Shown piece after piece: positions 23,901 through 35,230 of a stretch of DNA of 64,000 nt. The notes below the pieces were generated by a model. The model did no database searches. It was not told where the DNA came from and saw nothing but the letters and a program-made list of their open reading frames with translations. The stretch lies in contig CM073329.1 in assembly GCA_037043015.1 (NCBI GenBank), positions 3,736,648 to 3,800,647 on the forward strand. Reading direction: 5' to 3'. The translations under genes and the position numbers were made by a program. This DNA comes from Bryum argenteum (lineage: Eukaryota > Streptophyta > Bryopsida > Bryales > Bryaceae). How positions within the stretch are numbered: position 1 is the first letter of the stretch; every line of letters starts with the position of its first letter.

Positions 23901-26380
23901 AGTAACTGTGGACAACGGTGTGTTCAACACGAATATTGCTGGAGCTCGAGGTCGGTCCTCTCCATGGAGAGATGGCAGGCTGTCACCACCCATGAACACA
24001 CCGCAATCTGAGAAGACCAGCAATAACAACACTGTCACCAAGCCGCTGGCCTCGACGTCCATCAGCAAGCGAACATCTCTGTGGGGTCTTACTGCAGTAC
24101 GTGCACATCTGAGATTATCACCGCATGAACTTCACTGTTGCATGTTACTCACCAATCTTTATTGAAACTGTCTGAGCAATGAATTCGATTCGCAGGTGAC
24201 TAACAAGAGTGCAAATTCGGATGTCAACGATTCATCTGGAGAGGAAGAGTAGGTTCTCCACAACCTGGTTGTTGTTACATTCTTGGTTTATGATGGCTTA
24301 GCCTGAAGCTTATGAGTACTCTATGCTGATCCTGATTTTATTGTGGTGTTTGTTCCTTGACCCGTAGATTGGCCATCCATCGATTGGAAGTAACCAGGAC
24401 TGATTTGCGGAACCGGATTGCTAAAGAGGTATGCTTCTCTTATGGATTATGGTTTTTGCTTGTACCTTCTTTCATGTTTCTCACGAATAAGTTCGGGTTG
24501 CTTGCATCATACAGTAGCAGTCAGTCATTTCTAGATGTGTACATGTTAGCAACCTCCAGTTTCACCTACAGGGGAAATCCGAAGTACCTTGTCAGAAGGA
24601 ATTGTAAGTATCTTGTCTTTCTTCTTGTATCATTATGGTCGTCGTCAGTGTGACTAAATTGTGTCGTTTGGAATCTGCAGGCAAAAGGTAATGCAATCTT
24701 ACAAGCCAGTTTGGAGAGAAGAAAGCAAGCTTTACACGACCGTCGGCTCGCACTTGAGCAAGATGTATGTTCCAACCACCAATCTTGCAACTAATGCCAT
24801 AATCTAAGCCTCTCATTTGTCATGTAGGCTTGTGCAGTAACTCAAGCCGTTGTGAAGCTTTCTGACAAAGTGTGTTATGCTGGTGTGTGGTCAGGTGGCA
24901 AGATTGCAAGAGCAGCTCCAAACTGAGCGAGATTTAAGAGCTGCTCTGGAAATTGGGCTTAGTATGTCGGCCGCTCAGTTATCTGGTGCCCAGTCTCTTG
25001 ACTCCAAGGTAAGTTGAAGATGGCCGGTCTCAATTTTGGAGTCGTTACCTTAATCTAGACCACATTATGTTGCCTATTCAGTATTTTCTGATGTAATCTC
25101 GTCGTGCCGTTTGTAGACAAGAGCGGAAGTGGAGGAGATAGCCGTTGTGGAAGCTGATGTTGCAAGGTTGAAGCAAAAAGTTGCTGAGCTGCACTTGCAG
25201 TTGAACCAGCAACGCCAACAGCAACACGGGATGTCGCTCTCAGACTCTAACGAGCGTCAGCAGCGAGTCAAAAGTCTGCAAGCTCAACAGTAAGCTTCTG
25301 TGGGTGTGGAGGCACTAGTTTTCTATCAGCGTCAGAAACAGTTTACATCACATCATTCATCTTGATTGGTATCCAACTGAGCCGTTTTGAATGTTCTTGC
25401 AGAAAAATTCTGCAACAAGAGCTTGATTTGACATTAGCCCTTTGCCATCACGAGAAGCAGAAGAACGAGGTTATACTCCTTCTCCTTTTCACGTCCTCTG
25501 AAACTCCCTCAGTTAATTTGATTATTTGCTGATACTGTCTGCATTTATTGCAGAATGTCGATGGAATGGGTGCTCAAGAAGACACAGCTGCACTTGAGCA
25601 TGTAGTGAATCAACAACGTAATGCACTTGCAGAAGCAAAGGTACGTGGACGGGAAGAGCACGCAATTTGCAGAGTAATAGAACCATGTTTCCTCTCTGAG
25701 TATGATGTTGACTGGCACTTAGTTGTGGTTGGGTGCACATGCAGGAGGCTCTCATGGCCGAACGAGCTCGAGGTTTGAGCATGCAACGGCGAAGCAGCCC
25801 TCCACATGAACTATCTGGAGTGAGTGACTGGAGAACGCTTCGTCCACCTGCAGGGCCGTCAGCCGCTGGTCGCCAGTTCGCTTGGAGAAATCAGCCTGAT
25901 CCCTCCAACCTCTCTGAAGACATGAAGCTTGCCAGTTCGGACTGATCGAATCGTTAGAAACCATGCATCCTGGTGGGAAACGCCTTCATCTCGACCTCGA
26001 GGTACGCACTCAATCCAATCCATATCAATCTGTTGCACGACGTCCATCTTGTTTAGAATCAATCTACACAGTACTCCGTAACGTCTATATAAATAGAAAC
26101 TCAAAACCTTAACAATTAATGTGAATCAGTCGTTTGAATTCCTTGACTGATGTGAGAATGTGTGTGGGTGCAGAGCGGCAACACAAGGATACCAGTGTCA
26201 CATCGGCAACCACCCACAGCGTCAGCGGCACTGGTGGAGTTAACCACACGGCTGGACTTCTTCAAGGAGCGGCGATCGCAGCTGATGGACCAACTCAACA
26301 GTCTGGATCCAAGCTTAGTGCCCACCACTCTCAGCGGCCATGACTTGATGCCAACGTCTCCATCGAGAAGAAGCCCGTGA
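20906..26380 (+). CDS. REN1: PH-domain Rho GTPase-activating protein (ROP GAP, REN1/PHGAP family), 22 exons
   Basis: Exons: 20906-20974, 21260-21296, 21385-21461, 21573-21643, 21729-21798, 22060-22201, 22296-22424, 22499-22576, 22668-22723, 22811-22880, 22958-23045, 23139-23382, 23518-24096, 24196-24248, 24368-24428, 24681-24764, 24895-25008, 25117-25289, 25403-25469, 25554-25640, 25745-26001 and 26174-26380. All have GT-AG borders and the phases agree, giving about 937 residues. A PH domain (about 24-145) has VYKSGPLYISSKGLGW, WKRRWFILTRTSLVFF and LTLGGIDLNNS. The RhoGAP domain (about 175-370) has the catalytic Arg near residue 207 in GVEGILRQSADVEDVE, and AACMAPLLLRP. An acidic Ser-rich linker, a long coiled coil (exons 15-20) and the conserved C-terminal TRLDFFKERRSQLMDQL follow. 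The family speeds GTP hydrolysis on plant ROP GTPases at membranes in polar growth. Exon 21 is one base short: after MKLASS the frame hits TGA, while the next frame reads LIESLETMHPGGKRLHLDLE and joins exon 22 in phase. The start ATG (20906) is chosen because its exon ends in phase with exon 2. Exon 19 contains the left boundary of the tandem array. Confidence 0.95.
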
Positions 26381-27050
26381 ATGAGTAGAATGATGAATTG
26401 AACAGTCATTTTTTTTGTCTTTCTCTGTTCTTGCAAAATTTTCTGGTAGCTGGATTGTGTAGAACTATCAGTTAGTCAGTCAGTCAGCTGTAAAATGTTT
26501 TAGTGTAGGAGTTGCAAGGAGATCGCTAGAACATCCATTTATCTCCTCATGTGGGATTGGATTTCAAGTGGACCCAGTGATCATCCTCAGTTGAAATTGG
26601 GAGCCAGCCAGTTCCAGGGTCGGTCAGATTGACATTGATTACAACAGTTAGTAGCTTTTAGCATTGGAAGCACCTTGTATAGCATTGCATTGGGGTGGTG
26701 CAAGCCCTCTCGTTTCATTTCATGAATGTTTGTTTCGGAGCCGTCTTTCATTCAATCCCTTCAAATCTCTTCATTCTCTCCAGTACACTTCAGTGTCCTT
26801 GTAGTATTTTTCTACGGTTGTTGTGTACCTACATTGTTTTGTCATGCCATTTGTATGTGTTCTTGTTTTATAATGATTACCGCCTGTAAGTCATGCAGGA
26901 TTTATGGTCATATGGATCAAGAAACTAGGTCATACGCATGGATGCATCGTGATTTTGCAGTACAGCATTTTGCAGTGCAGCACCCTCCAGATGATTTACG
27001 AATTCAGTTGTGAGGGTTATCTTTCAATCGACTTTAGACATTGCCCGTGC
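26381..27050 (+). other. 3' UTR and downstream flank of the RhoGAP gene
   Basis: After the TGA at 26378-26380 come T-rich sequence (tcattttttttgtc), a cagtcagtcagtcag run at about 26473-26488, and taaaatgtttt near 26490. The 3' end is not fixed by sequence. This segment is repeated in all later units, with differences mainly at CAG/CTG. Confidence 0.5.
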
Positions 27051-27302
27051 ACTCAAAAATGATCCGATTGTGCGGTACAACCAATTGGGAGTCTACTACG
27101 TCTTCAACCACATGGGAGTCTAGTACGTCTTCAACACAAATTTACACATCAACGAATAGATATAAAATATTTCTACTACCGTACTTCAAACAATATCAAT
27201 GAATAAGTGTTAGTATACATTGCTTCAATTTGATGTTGAATATGAAAATTTGAAATGAGCTTACAAATGTGTTCTCATCATTTTCATTTTTATCATAATT
27301 AT

Positions 27303-28129
27303 GGGTGGAAGCACACTTGGGTGGATCAAAAAGTACGTTACGCCCTCTAAATCTTGTAAATTTGCTTGTTCAATGGCCTTTCTTGGACCCCTATACATCT
27401 TAAAGTACCAAATTTTTTTGGATTCAGCTAAAAAGAGTGATGAAGTGGGCAAATCACTTGACAATTTTTTCAAAAATATTAGGAACATCTTGTAATTTGC
27501 ACTTCTTGCTTTTTAGAAAAGTACGTTACAGCAGTCAAAAATGTTACAAAGTACTCCAACTTGGTAAGATTTGAGTTGCAAAGTACAAAAATAATTATAT
27601 GGTTAGAGAGAGCACCTTCTAAGGTAACGTATGTAAGTTGTATCATTACTTTCCAAAAACTCATCCTTTCCTCACAATTTTTAGCGATCAAAGGGCACAT
27701 TTTTTGACATGATGTAATTTAGTCAAAAATTAAACTTTTTAGGTGGATTTTTGTGCATTCCACCATATTCATACAATCCCCACGTGGGGCATTTGTACCA
27801 ACTCATTGTTTTTGGCACCAAAGGCTACTTCTAAGGAATCAAGATATGGTACTTAGCATGTACTCTTTGTACAATATTAAAAACTTCCGATGGGGATAAT
27901 TGTCATTATTGTGACTTTTATCACTAGCCCACAACCAAGTCTAGTAGTCCCCTTAATTCTCTTTAATTCACTATGATTTTTAACACTCAATGCTTCCTGT
28001 AAACCTTGTTTATTTGCAAATTAAGATTTCTAGTACCTAAAGTACCCATCAAAATTGGGCGTTGACTTTTGGTACTTCTTGAGTACAAGTATTTGTCCAA
28101 AAGTGATCCACCCTAGTATGCTTCTACCC
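27303..28129. mobile_element. Non-autonomous inverted-repeat element, 827 bp (unit 1)
   Basis: The left end is gggtggaagcacacttgggt then ggatcaaaaag. The right end, reverse-complemented, is gggtagaagcatactagggt then ggatcactttt. Ends match at about 26 of 31 positions. The interior is AT-rich with several gtac-containing motifs (aagtacgttac twice) and no transposase. tat on the left and tta/tat on the right are possible short target duplications. Confidence 0.7.
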
Positions 28130-28159
28130 TTATCAAGTTTATAATCATCAAGGCCTGCC

Positions 28160-28520
28160 TTTACTGGATTTAAAATACAATCGGTCACAATGTGCTGTGA
28201 GTAACAATCTTTTGAAGTATTTCATTACTTTGTGATGAGTCCAAAATGAGCATTAAATAGGGATTATTTGAGTCCCGACCTTTCTATTGATTGGATTTGA
28301 AATTTATCATTTTTATTATGAGATAAACATTATTAATTAGAACAACATATTAATTTACATAATTAAAAAAGCGGCTTTTTAGTCCGCGCCCAAATGGGTC
28401 AATTACAATATGGGGTTGTTATCATATGAATCAGACTCATCCAGCCCGGTTGGATTTATAACACATTCAACCACAATGAGAGTAACAATTTTTGAAGTAT
28501 TTGATTAATGTTTTGTTTCA
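28160..28520. repeat. Imperfect direct repeats about 285 bp apart (unit 1)
   Basis: ggatttaaaatacaa and agtaacaatctttt-gaagtattt (about 28167-28225) return as ggatttataacacattcaa and agtaacaatttttgaagtat (about 28450-28515). They are two diverged copies of one sequence, present in all units. Confidence 0.55.
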
Positions 28521-29241
28521 AGAACTTTGTAATTATGCCATTCTTAATCTAGTGAGCAGGGATAGTAACTAAATATATTTATTTTACAAATTATATCATA
28601 ATTATTGAGGGGCTCACTAAGATGAAGGGCTGTAAGTAGTATTTCAACTTTGTTACAAGTGAATAATCGAATCAATAAAAAAAAAAATCAGTCAATCCCT
28701 GACCATAACCATTTCAATTCAATCGAAATTGAAGAATATAAAGTTCTCCATGGCCAGGAAATTTCTTTATTAGCGCTCATGACTTAAATTATTTTATTGG
28801 GCACCTGAAAAAAGTGATCACAAATTAAATGGTTGAAGCTCATTCTTCCTTCGAAGTGCACAACATGTTGAATGTCTCCTTTCCACTCAAAACTTCATTT
28901 CGTGTGTAGCCACGCTACATGACTTGTTACTTTGAAGTTCTTTATGATTTTTATTTTTTACTAAGCAAATTAGTACTTTTAGCAAGAAAGGGGTTAAATT
29001 TTTTTCAACGCAAGTAGTAAATTCTTTAATCTAAAGTAAAAAGTTATACTTGATTATATGATTGTGGATTATGAAACTTTTCATTGCTTGCGGTTGGAAA
29101 TAGTGAATGGAATTTAATCCATCCCTTGCCGATTTGATTCTCTGTTATGATCTCCACACATCGAAAGGAATCATAAAATTCAAATTCATCAGAATGATTA
29201 TTTGAAATACTTAATTGAAACTCATTAACTTCTTCTGTTAT

Positions 29242-29415
29242 CACTGCATTATTTTTTTTTTTTTTTTTTTTGAAACAAATTGAGACACCTCAATTGCAAG
29301 TAAAAAAATAGGTTACAACATGGTGGCCCCTGGCCGGGATCGGCCAGGGCAGGGCCGACACAGGACTGAACCATACACATACAGGAACGACTAGGGTTCT
29401 GCCACTGCATTATTT
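29242..29415 (-). mobile_element. SINE-like retroposon with 13-bp target-site duplication (unit 1)
   Basis: The element (29255-29402) lies in minus orientation: its 3' poly(A) appears as a T run at the left end. It is flanked by cactgcattattt on both sides (29242-29254 and 29403-29415). Read on the minus strand it starts near tggcagaaccctag, a possible A box, and carries ggttcagtcc about 35 bases later, which matches the pol III B box. In unit 4 the same site reads ggttcgatcc, the canonical form. At about 148 bp with an A tail, it fits a SINE. It encodes no protein and inserted before the array was amplified. Confidence 0.75.
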
Positions 29416-31335
29416 AATGTTCGTTGGGTCGGTTAGTAAATCTTCTTCTGCAGATCTACCTAACTTAGTTTGAAGCATCCCCAAATTCCTGCACCAATCA
29501 TTCCTATCATGCGAAGTTACCTTGTTTGGTGTCAAAGTTGATACTTTTATGCGGTTTTTGAAAAAGTAACCTTCACATTCTTTTTTCTTTTTCAAAGATT
29601 AGTTCCAACAATTGATGCCCAATTGGAACTTCAATATTAAAAAGAAAACAATCTTATGTGTGCACTCGTCGGCAGGTGCATGTTGACTAGATCAAGTGTC
29701 TCCAAAGTTTGTTACTCTAAAGCTTTTGATTGGTTTTTGTTTTGTTCATTCCCATTTTTTCATTATTTGAATTCTATTGTCTTGCTTGATGGTGCCATTG
29801 GAGGCAAAGGCGTGTAACAATGAGGTAATTATACAAAGCATGGGCCCCATCTTCTTGAATGCCATCAATGATATGGTGCCCGAGATAAAAATACCCTTTC
29901 TATATTCTTTAAAATTTATGTCAATGTAAGATTGAGCCACGTAAGTCTAATATGATTGTAGAAGCAAATTCTTGTTGAATGATGTTTAATGACCCAATTG
30001 ATAAGTTTTTGTTGTAAGTTGGAACCTTATTGGAACTTTGGAAGTCAAACAAATAATGTTTGTAACTCAAGAAGGTACTCTTCTGTGAGCACTTTCTCTT
30101 GGGCAACGTACTCAACCATCAACCATCAATGTGGCCCTTGCCCAACTAAGCTTTTGGTATGTTTTTCTAGTCGTTGAGCCTCAAAGCTTTATTTGATTGT
30201 TCAACCGTCCGATGTTGTGTATGTAGTTCTTTGACACTCTTGATTTGTGAAACCACTTCTTAAGTTTGATTAGTGATCATTATAATATCATACACTATTA
30301 ATCCTAAATCAACCTTCTTATTCATTCATTGAACTCAAATCTCCTGGACTACTTTCAATCAGTCTTTATTTTGAGCCAACGTTGTCAAACCGCAGCCGCG
30401 CCCGGAAACACTTGTCCGCCTGTTTGCTTGTGCGTTTACCTCAACACGCTTGATATGGCTAAGCTTTAAGGGGATCAAACCGGGCGGGCATGCCGCTCGC
30501 CAAGGACAATGGTCCGTCCGATCACCTCAACACGCCCGATATGACATGACCTTGTTTTGAGCCTCAAGTTTGAAGACATTGTCAACAAATCCTAAGGATG
30601 AGCTTTGTCAAATGATATATTCATTCTTATAAATCAAACAAGACAATTATATCATAAATAGGGTTATTGGTCAACCAACTTTAAGATCTTATTGTTATGA
30701 GTTTGAAATCTTAGAATCTTCTTTTGCTATTGCTCCATTTTGTACTACAAGACCCATAATTATGAGAGACTTCCATTGACTTGAAAGAGCTTGGCCCAAG
30801 TTGAAGCCTTGAAGGGTTAAGGAAAAGAGTTGACTTTTCAAGAGTAAGTGGTTTTGAACTTATTTTATTCTTTCGGAAATGAAAGTGTTTTACTTTTTAC
30901 TTACCAATTAAGTAACTATGAGAAGTCTAATTAACACCCAACACCTAAACGAAAATCTAATCTTCATAATTACTTCTAGAAGTGGATATGGCGTTTAAGA
31001 ACAAATAAGAGAGGAGCATAGTATTCCCTAATTAGTGGCGGTCAACCTCCTCCACCCATTGAACACCCTTGACCGTCACTTTCATTATGAAATACGTATG
31101 GTACTAGAATACGTACATCATATACGGAATTGACGCCGCCACCGGATCGACGACGATGGCGATGGCGGCGGCATTTAGTGGATGATCGACAGAGGCGGTG
31201 ACCGGTCACGTCGTCACTGTAAATAATTGGGCGGGAAAACGGATTTGAATTTGAATGGGACCTATTTGAATTGGCGCCTCAATCGTTCGAATGCTGGCAA
31301 ACTCAAGAGTGAGGCTGAACAGCAGTCGGTCTCAT

Positions 31336-31626
31336 TCATGATCCACTCGATCGATGCTTTGGTTCCGGACGTGTAGATTGTTGGAAGTCATTCACGGAGT
31401 GACGCTTTGATTCGGTCGTCATGTAACCGGAAGGATTGGTGATGGTCGAAGAAGACGACACTTCACTCATTAGGAATACTTGCGCAGGCACTTCTTCCGT
31501 CGGGTCAGGAGCTTCTGGCTGCATTTGTCTCTGCCGGCATATGTGAAATAATTCTCGCTTCGATCTGATGGATCGATTTGTCAAGTGCCAGCAATCCCGG
31601 TCGCGCGCGAGTCTATGTAGGTACAA
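31336..31626 (-). other. Conserved open frame of 96 codons in unit 1, coding status uncertain
   Basis: It starts MYLHRLARDRDCWHLTNRSI and ends RPEPKHRSSGS. Units 2, 3 and 4 have corresponding frames (41130-41420, 50947-51240, 60744-61037) whose middle differs through a compensated frame change (SEVYVFFDHHQSFWL). No family is recognised. Conservation is not evidence of selection, because the units are nearly identical everywhere. It could be an exon, a fortuitous frame or a relic. Confidence 0.25.
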
Positions 31627-31957
31627 ATTAACACTCTCATACGTAAACAGTGTTCAAGTATAATTTATCACTTGGTGTTCGTGAAGATCGACTTTCTGGA
31701 GAATTGAAGGGTTAGAATTCTAAAACATGCCTGCCTGTCGAAAACGTTAGTCGATCATAGTTAGCCAGTAGGTTGTTGATCGCAACTGGCATTCAGATAT
31801 TAAGTGGAACCCGAACTTGGGGTGCGTTACACGAGTTCTCTACTCCGCTAGCGATCGACATTCGGGTTGCATGCAGCCCAGAAATTGAGATTGAAGTTAC
31901 TTGTATGCATGTCATCGTAGTTGTATCTTGAGTCTCATCCCCCGGTTTGCTCTGAGT

Positions 31958-32952
31958 GAATTCGAGCCCCGTGACGTGTGCACACCATAGAGGAGCATGC
32001 CAACTAGTTGTAGTTCATTGGATGAAATGCTATGTTTTGTTTTTGAGTTTAGACAGTCGCTTGAAAACGAAATCAATGGTCATCTGCATATATTGCTTAC
32101 GGCGATCGAGTGCATGCACGGGATAGATATGAGCCTCGAATTATGCGAGGAAATTTTTTTCGTCATTATCTCCAACTCGGCTGTAGTCACTCACTCTCAT
32201 GTTTGCTAGCAAGACGGTCCGCGTGCCGAGGTTGAGGTCTTGAACCATGCTACGAGGTACCGAAGTCCGTTTGATCACGATCACAGTCATGTAGATGGGC
32301 ATGTAAGTATAATTATGACGATGTAGAGCTTGATGTAGATTACTGAAGCCTATGAATTGCAAACTGTGGTCGTCGGATTAATCCGTGTGCACTCTGTTCG
32401 ATCCTACAGAGTACAGACTGGTTCCAGGATTCTTTAATTCCGTGGGACTAATGATGACCAGCCATGAGAGAATTCGAGTCCCGTGTGCACACCATAGAGG
32501 AGCATGCCGATGAGTTGTAGTTCATTGGATCAAATGTTATGTCCTGTTTCTGAGTTTAGACAGTTCCTTGAAAACGTATTCTATGCTCATCTGCATAAGC
32601 TTACGGCGAGTGCATGGATTGGATGGATATGAGCCTCGAATTCACCGAGAAACTTTCTTCGTAATTATCCCCGACTCGGCTGTAGTCACTCACTCTCATG
32701 TTTGCGAGCAAGACGGTCCGCGTGCTGAGGTTGAGGTCTTGAACCATGATTGTCACTATTAACTACGAGGTACCAAAATCGTCAATTCCGATGGGCAGTG
32801 GATGTAGAGCTTAGATGGGTAGTAGATGTAGAGCTTGGTTTAGAGCACTGAAGCCCATGAATTGCAAACTGTGGTCATCAGATTAATCCGTGTGCACTCT
32901 GTTCGATCCTCTGCATCGGTTCCAGGATTCTTTCGTGGGACAAATGATGACC
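31958..32952. repeat. Older internal duplication, two units of about 510 bp (unit 1)
   Basis: gaattcgag(c/t)cccgtg starts at 31958 and 32470. Shared blocks include cacaccatagaggagcatgc, ggatatgagcctcgaatt, gcaagacggtccgcgtgc and ggga(c/a)(t/a)aatgatgacc. The two halves differ by ordinary substitutions and indels scattered in all contexts, unlike the differences between the 9.8-kb units, so this duplication is much older than the array. Confidence 0.82.
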
Positions 32953-33361
32953 CCGGTTTCGGTAGTAATCCCTTCCAAATGAATGCTCGGCCAAGGACTC
33001 ACGGAAGAGAGAGCGATGATCTCACGAATTCATACATGAACCGAGATGTTGTCGATCATAGCATTACAATGAAATCGAGGTACGACGTACGTGTTGAGAC
33101 GTGAGCTTTCTTTTCCGGCCGTCAATCACATGGCTCGATTTGAGGTGAATTGCGTGGGCCGCATGCCCATGAACGAGGTTATGTATGCAATGGAAACCCA
33201 GTACCGTTACAGAACTGGTGGAGACGCATGTTCTGGCCCTACTTGACCTTACACCACGCGCTCGCGATTATTAATATTTGTGAAACATGATAGTTACCAG
33301 TGGGCACCTCTGTAACTTTGATTGTTGAACTTCGACGCGGAAGGAGCCATTTGAAGCTTAG

Positions 33362-33436
33362 CTAGTGCGGAGATACCAATGCGTAACTAGTGCGGAGTTA
33401 TCAATGCGTAACCAGTGCGGAGTTACCAATGCGTAA
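33362..33436. repeat. 25-bp tandem repeat, three units (unit 1)
   Basis: c(t/c)agtgcggag followed by (a/t)ta(c/t)caatgcgtaa, three times head to tail. There are no spacers, so it is not a CRISPR. Confidence 0.88.
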
Positions 33437-34458
33437 CTACAACTATATCTGTAACATCAAACGTACTGGATTCGTTAACTTTCTTTCCGTCGACCATATG
33501 ACGACGACGACCCTTGTGGTGCTGTTTCGGTGCGTCCAGCCACTGGAGCTTTCATTGTTGGTGGAAAGGGGAATGTCAAGTTGCAGGCGGCCGAGAACAA
33601 CCCTTAGTACATTGTCGTCGTTATTAGCTTCGAGGCAAGCTACTACTGTGCAGCAGCCGAGTTTCGTTTCACACACATGTGCAATTTTTAGAGAATACCT
33701 CGGATTTTCGGATATGGCAAAGAAAAGTTCGGATGTGACACCAACAAGTAAGGGGAGTAGTGCGAGCTTTTGTTGTAGACTTGAAAAGCAAGCGATCGCA
33801 CAACCATGTTAATATCGATACACTTAACACTGTCTTACTCCACGCTCAAGGTTCCAAGTTCAGATAGTATCATGAATGGCAATTCGAGCTAGCTTGTACC
33901 CCCCCTTTCGGGTAGAATTCCAAAGCATTCAAGGTAACTAAGGCGAATTCATATGATTGTGCGGTATCCTGATTCTTTCGGGGGCATTAAAAAATCTTAA
34001 GAAAAAAACAAAAACAGGGGTCTCGTGGATCATTCTGTTAAATTCTAATAAAGTGTTGAAGCATGAAATTGAGCGTGTTCAATTTCCTGAAGCATTCTTC
34101 CAAGAAGCTTGTGACCAAATAATCATGCACGATTACCATTCCGAAAATAACAGTTGAATGTTGTTCTGAATTATGAGTTTTAGAACTCTTTCTTTGAAGA
34201 TAAAATACTGGAGGTTCGCAATTGGTATTCATGAAAAGACGAAACCTTGGAAGGGGAAATTTGTGAAATTCAATAAATCGGTCTCGTGAACTGGAAGTTT
34301 CAACAAACAAGGTGAATCATAGTATTTGTCAATATGGTACCTCGGAATTGGGTCACTTTTATGAGAAAGGCTCTGAAACTTTAAGTAAAGCAATTAAGCA
34401 GGGTTCATTTTGATATGCACCCCTAGGATTAGTAAGTTTCAAAATGAATGCATTTTCA

Positions 34459-34546
34459 TTGCAAAAAGATTCCAAATTCATAACAAATCCATAGCAAATT
34501 CTTTGCAAAAAGATTCGAAATTCATAGCAAATTCATTGCATTTTGC
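34459..34546. repeat. 44-bp tandem duplication (unit 1; present in all units)
   Basis: ttgcaaaaagattc(c/g)aaatt followed by cata(a/g)caaat occurs at 34459 and again at 34503. AT-rich, non-coding. Confidence 0.7.
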
Positions 34547-34836
34547 TTTCATTTTTATTGCACTTTCAAGGATACTGATCAGGATCATGGTGGTCCGAAA
34601 AGAAGAAAATCGGTGATGATTTGTATGGCTAAAGAACTGATTGCCTTCCTAAAACCGAAAGTTTGAGCAATTTGTACATCGGAATTCGTCGATTCTCTAC
34701 ACGTAGTATCGATTGTAGTTTGAAACTAGTTAGAAGATATTCATCAAATGGATTACACAATTTAAAATGGGTTGACCGCTCCCAAAACCAAAAAGTAAAA
34801 CCAAAAAACATAGCAAATTAAAGAGCATTAGAGATT

Positions 34837-35230
34837 GTGAGGGCTCCACTTACAGCGACAACAATGACCACTGGCACGCCGGCTACGGTAGGTCAACTAC
34901 CAACCTATGCTATAGCTTCTAAAATATATATATCCAGCCTTAGTCCTTTTCTCGGACATCCCACCCCCTTCATCACTCCTTGCATCTCCCCCGCACGCAC
35001 ATCCAATCTTGCTTCCCGTACATTTTACTCCACACGCTTCGCCAATCTTCAAAGATTTCCTAGAACTTCATTCCGGAATGATCAGGCTCACAACCCACAC
35101 CGTAATCTTCCAAACAATACGTTCACCCATCGGGCTTTACACAGTCATGATTGGGGCACCACATGTGATACACTGGTCATCCATGGAATCTGGACATTCA
35201 AGGTTATATCTGCTTGATTTGACGTTATTT
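34837..35230 (+). promoter_or_regulatory. TATA/CT-rich promoter-like block directly upstream of the RhoGAP 3' fragment in unit 2
   Basis: aaaatatatatatccagcc near 34921, a TATA-like motif, is followed by a pyrimidine-rich stretch (ccacccccttcatcactcct) resembling a plant core promoter and leader. An open frame starts at ATG 35081 (MIRLTTHTVIFQTIRSPIGL) and runs to the junction. The same block precedes units 3 (44638-45030) and 4 (54455-54848). It is probably the 5' end of an unidentified gene truncated by the duplication breakpoint; its function is unknown. Confidence 0.4.

Larger units (their letters stand above)
25436..35230 (+). repeat. Tandem array, unit 1 (about 9795 bp), anchored in exon 19 of the RhoGAP gene
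   Basis: The segment from agccctttgccatcacgaga onward returns at 35231, 45031 and 54849. Unit 1 holds the authentic 3' end of the gene (part of exon 19 to exon 22), then about 8.8 kb of mostly non-coding DNA. That DNA contains an inverted-repeat element, a SINE, an imperfect duplication of about 80-100 bp with cacctcaacacgc motifs (about 30380-30550), a 510-bp internal duplication and a 25-bp triple repeat. Between CAG/CTG sites it is essentially identical to the later units. Confidence 0.93.

Noticed and set aside
24573-24604. Possible small exon between RhoGAP exons 15 and 16
   Set aside because: It has acceptor and donor-like borders, but its 32-base length shifts the frame into a stop. 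Skipping it joins KE to AKGNAILQASLERR in phase, as in the family.
33362-33436. CRISPR-like direct repeats
   Set aside because: Three 25-bp units lie head to tail without spacers, in a plant genome.
34837-35217. 126-codon frame repeated in units 2-4 boundaries
   Set aside because: It starts ahead of the TATA-like motif, runs through a CT-rich promoter-like stretch and is Thr/Ser/Pro-rich from composition. It is likely fortuitous.
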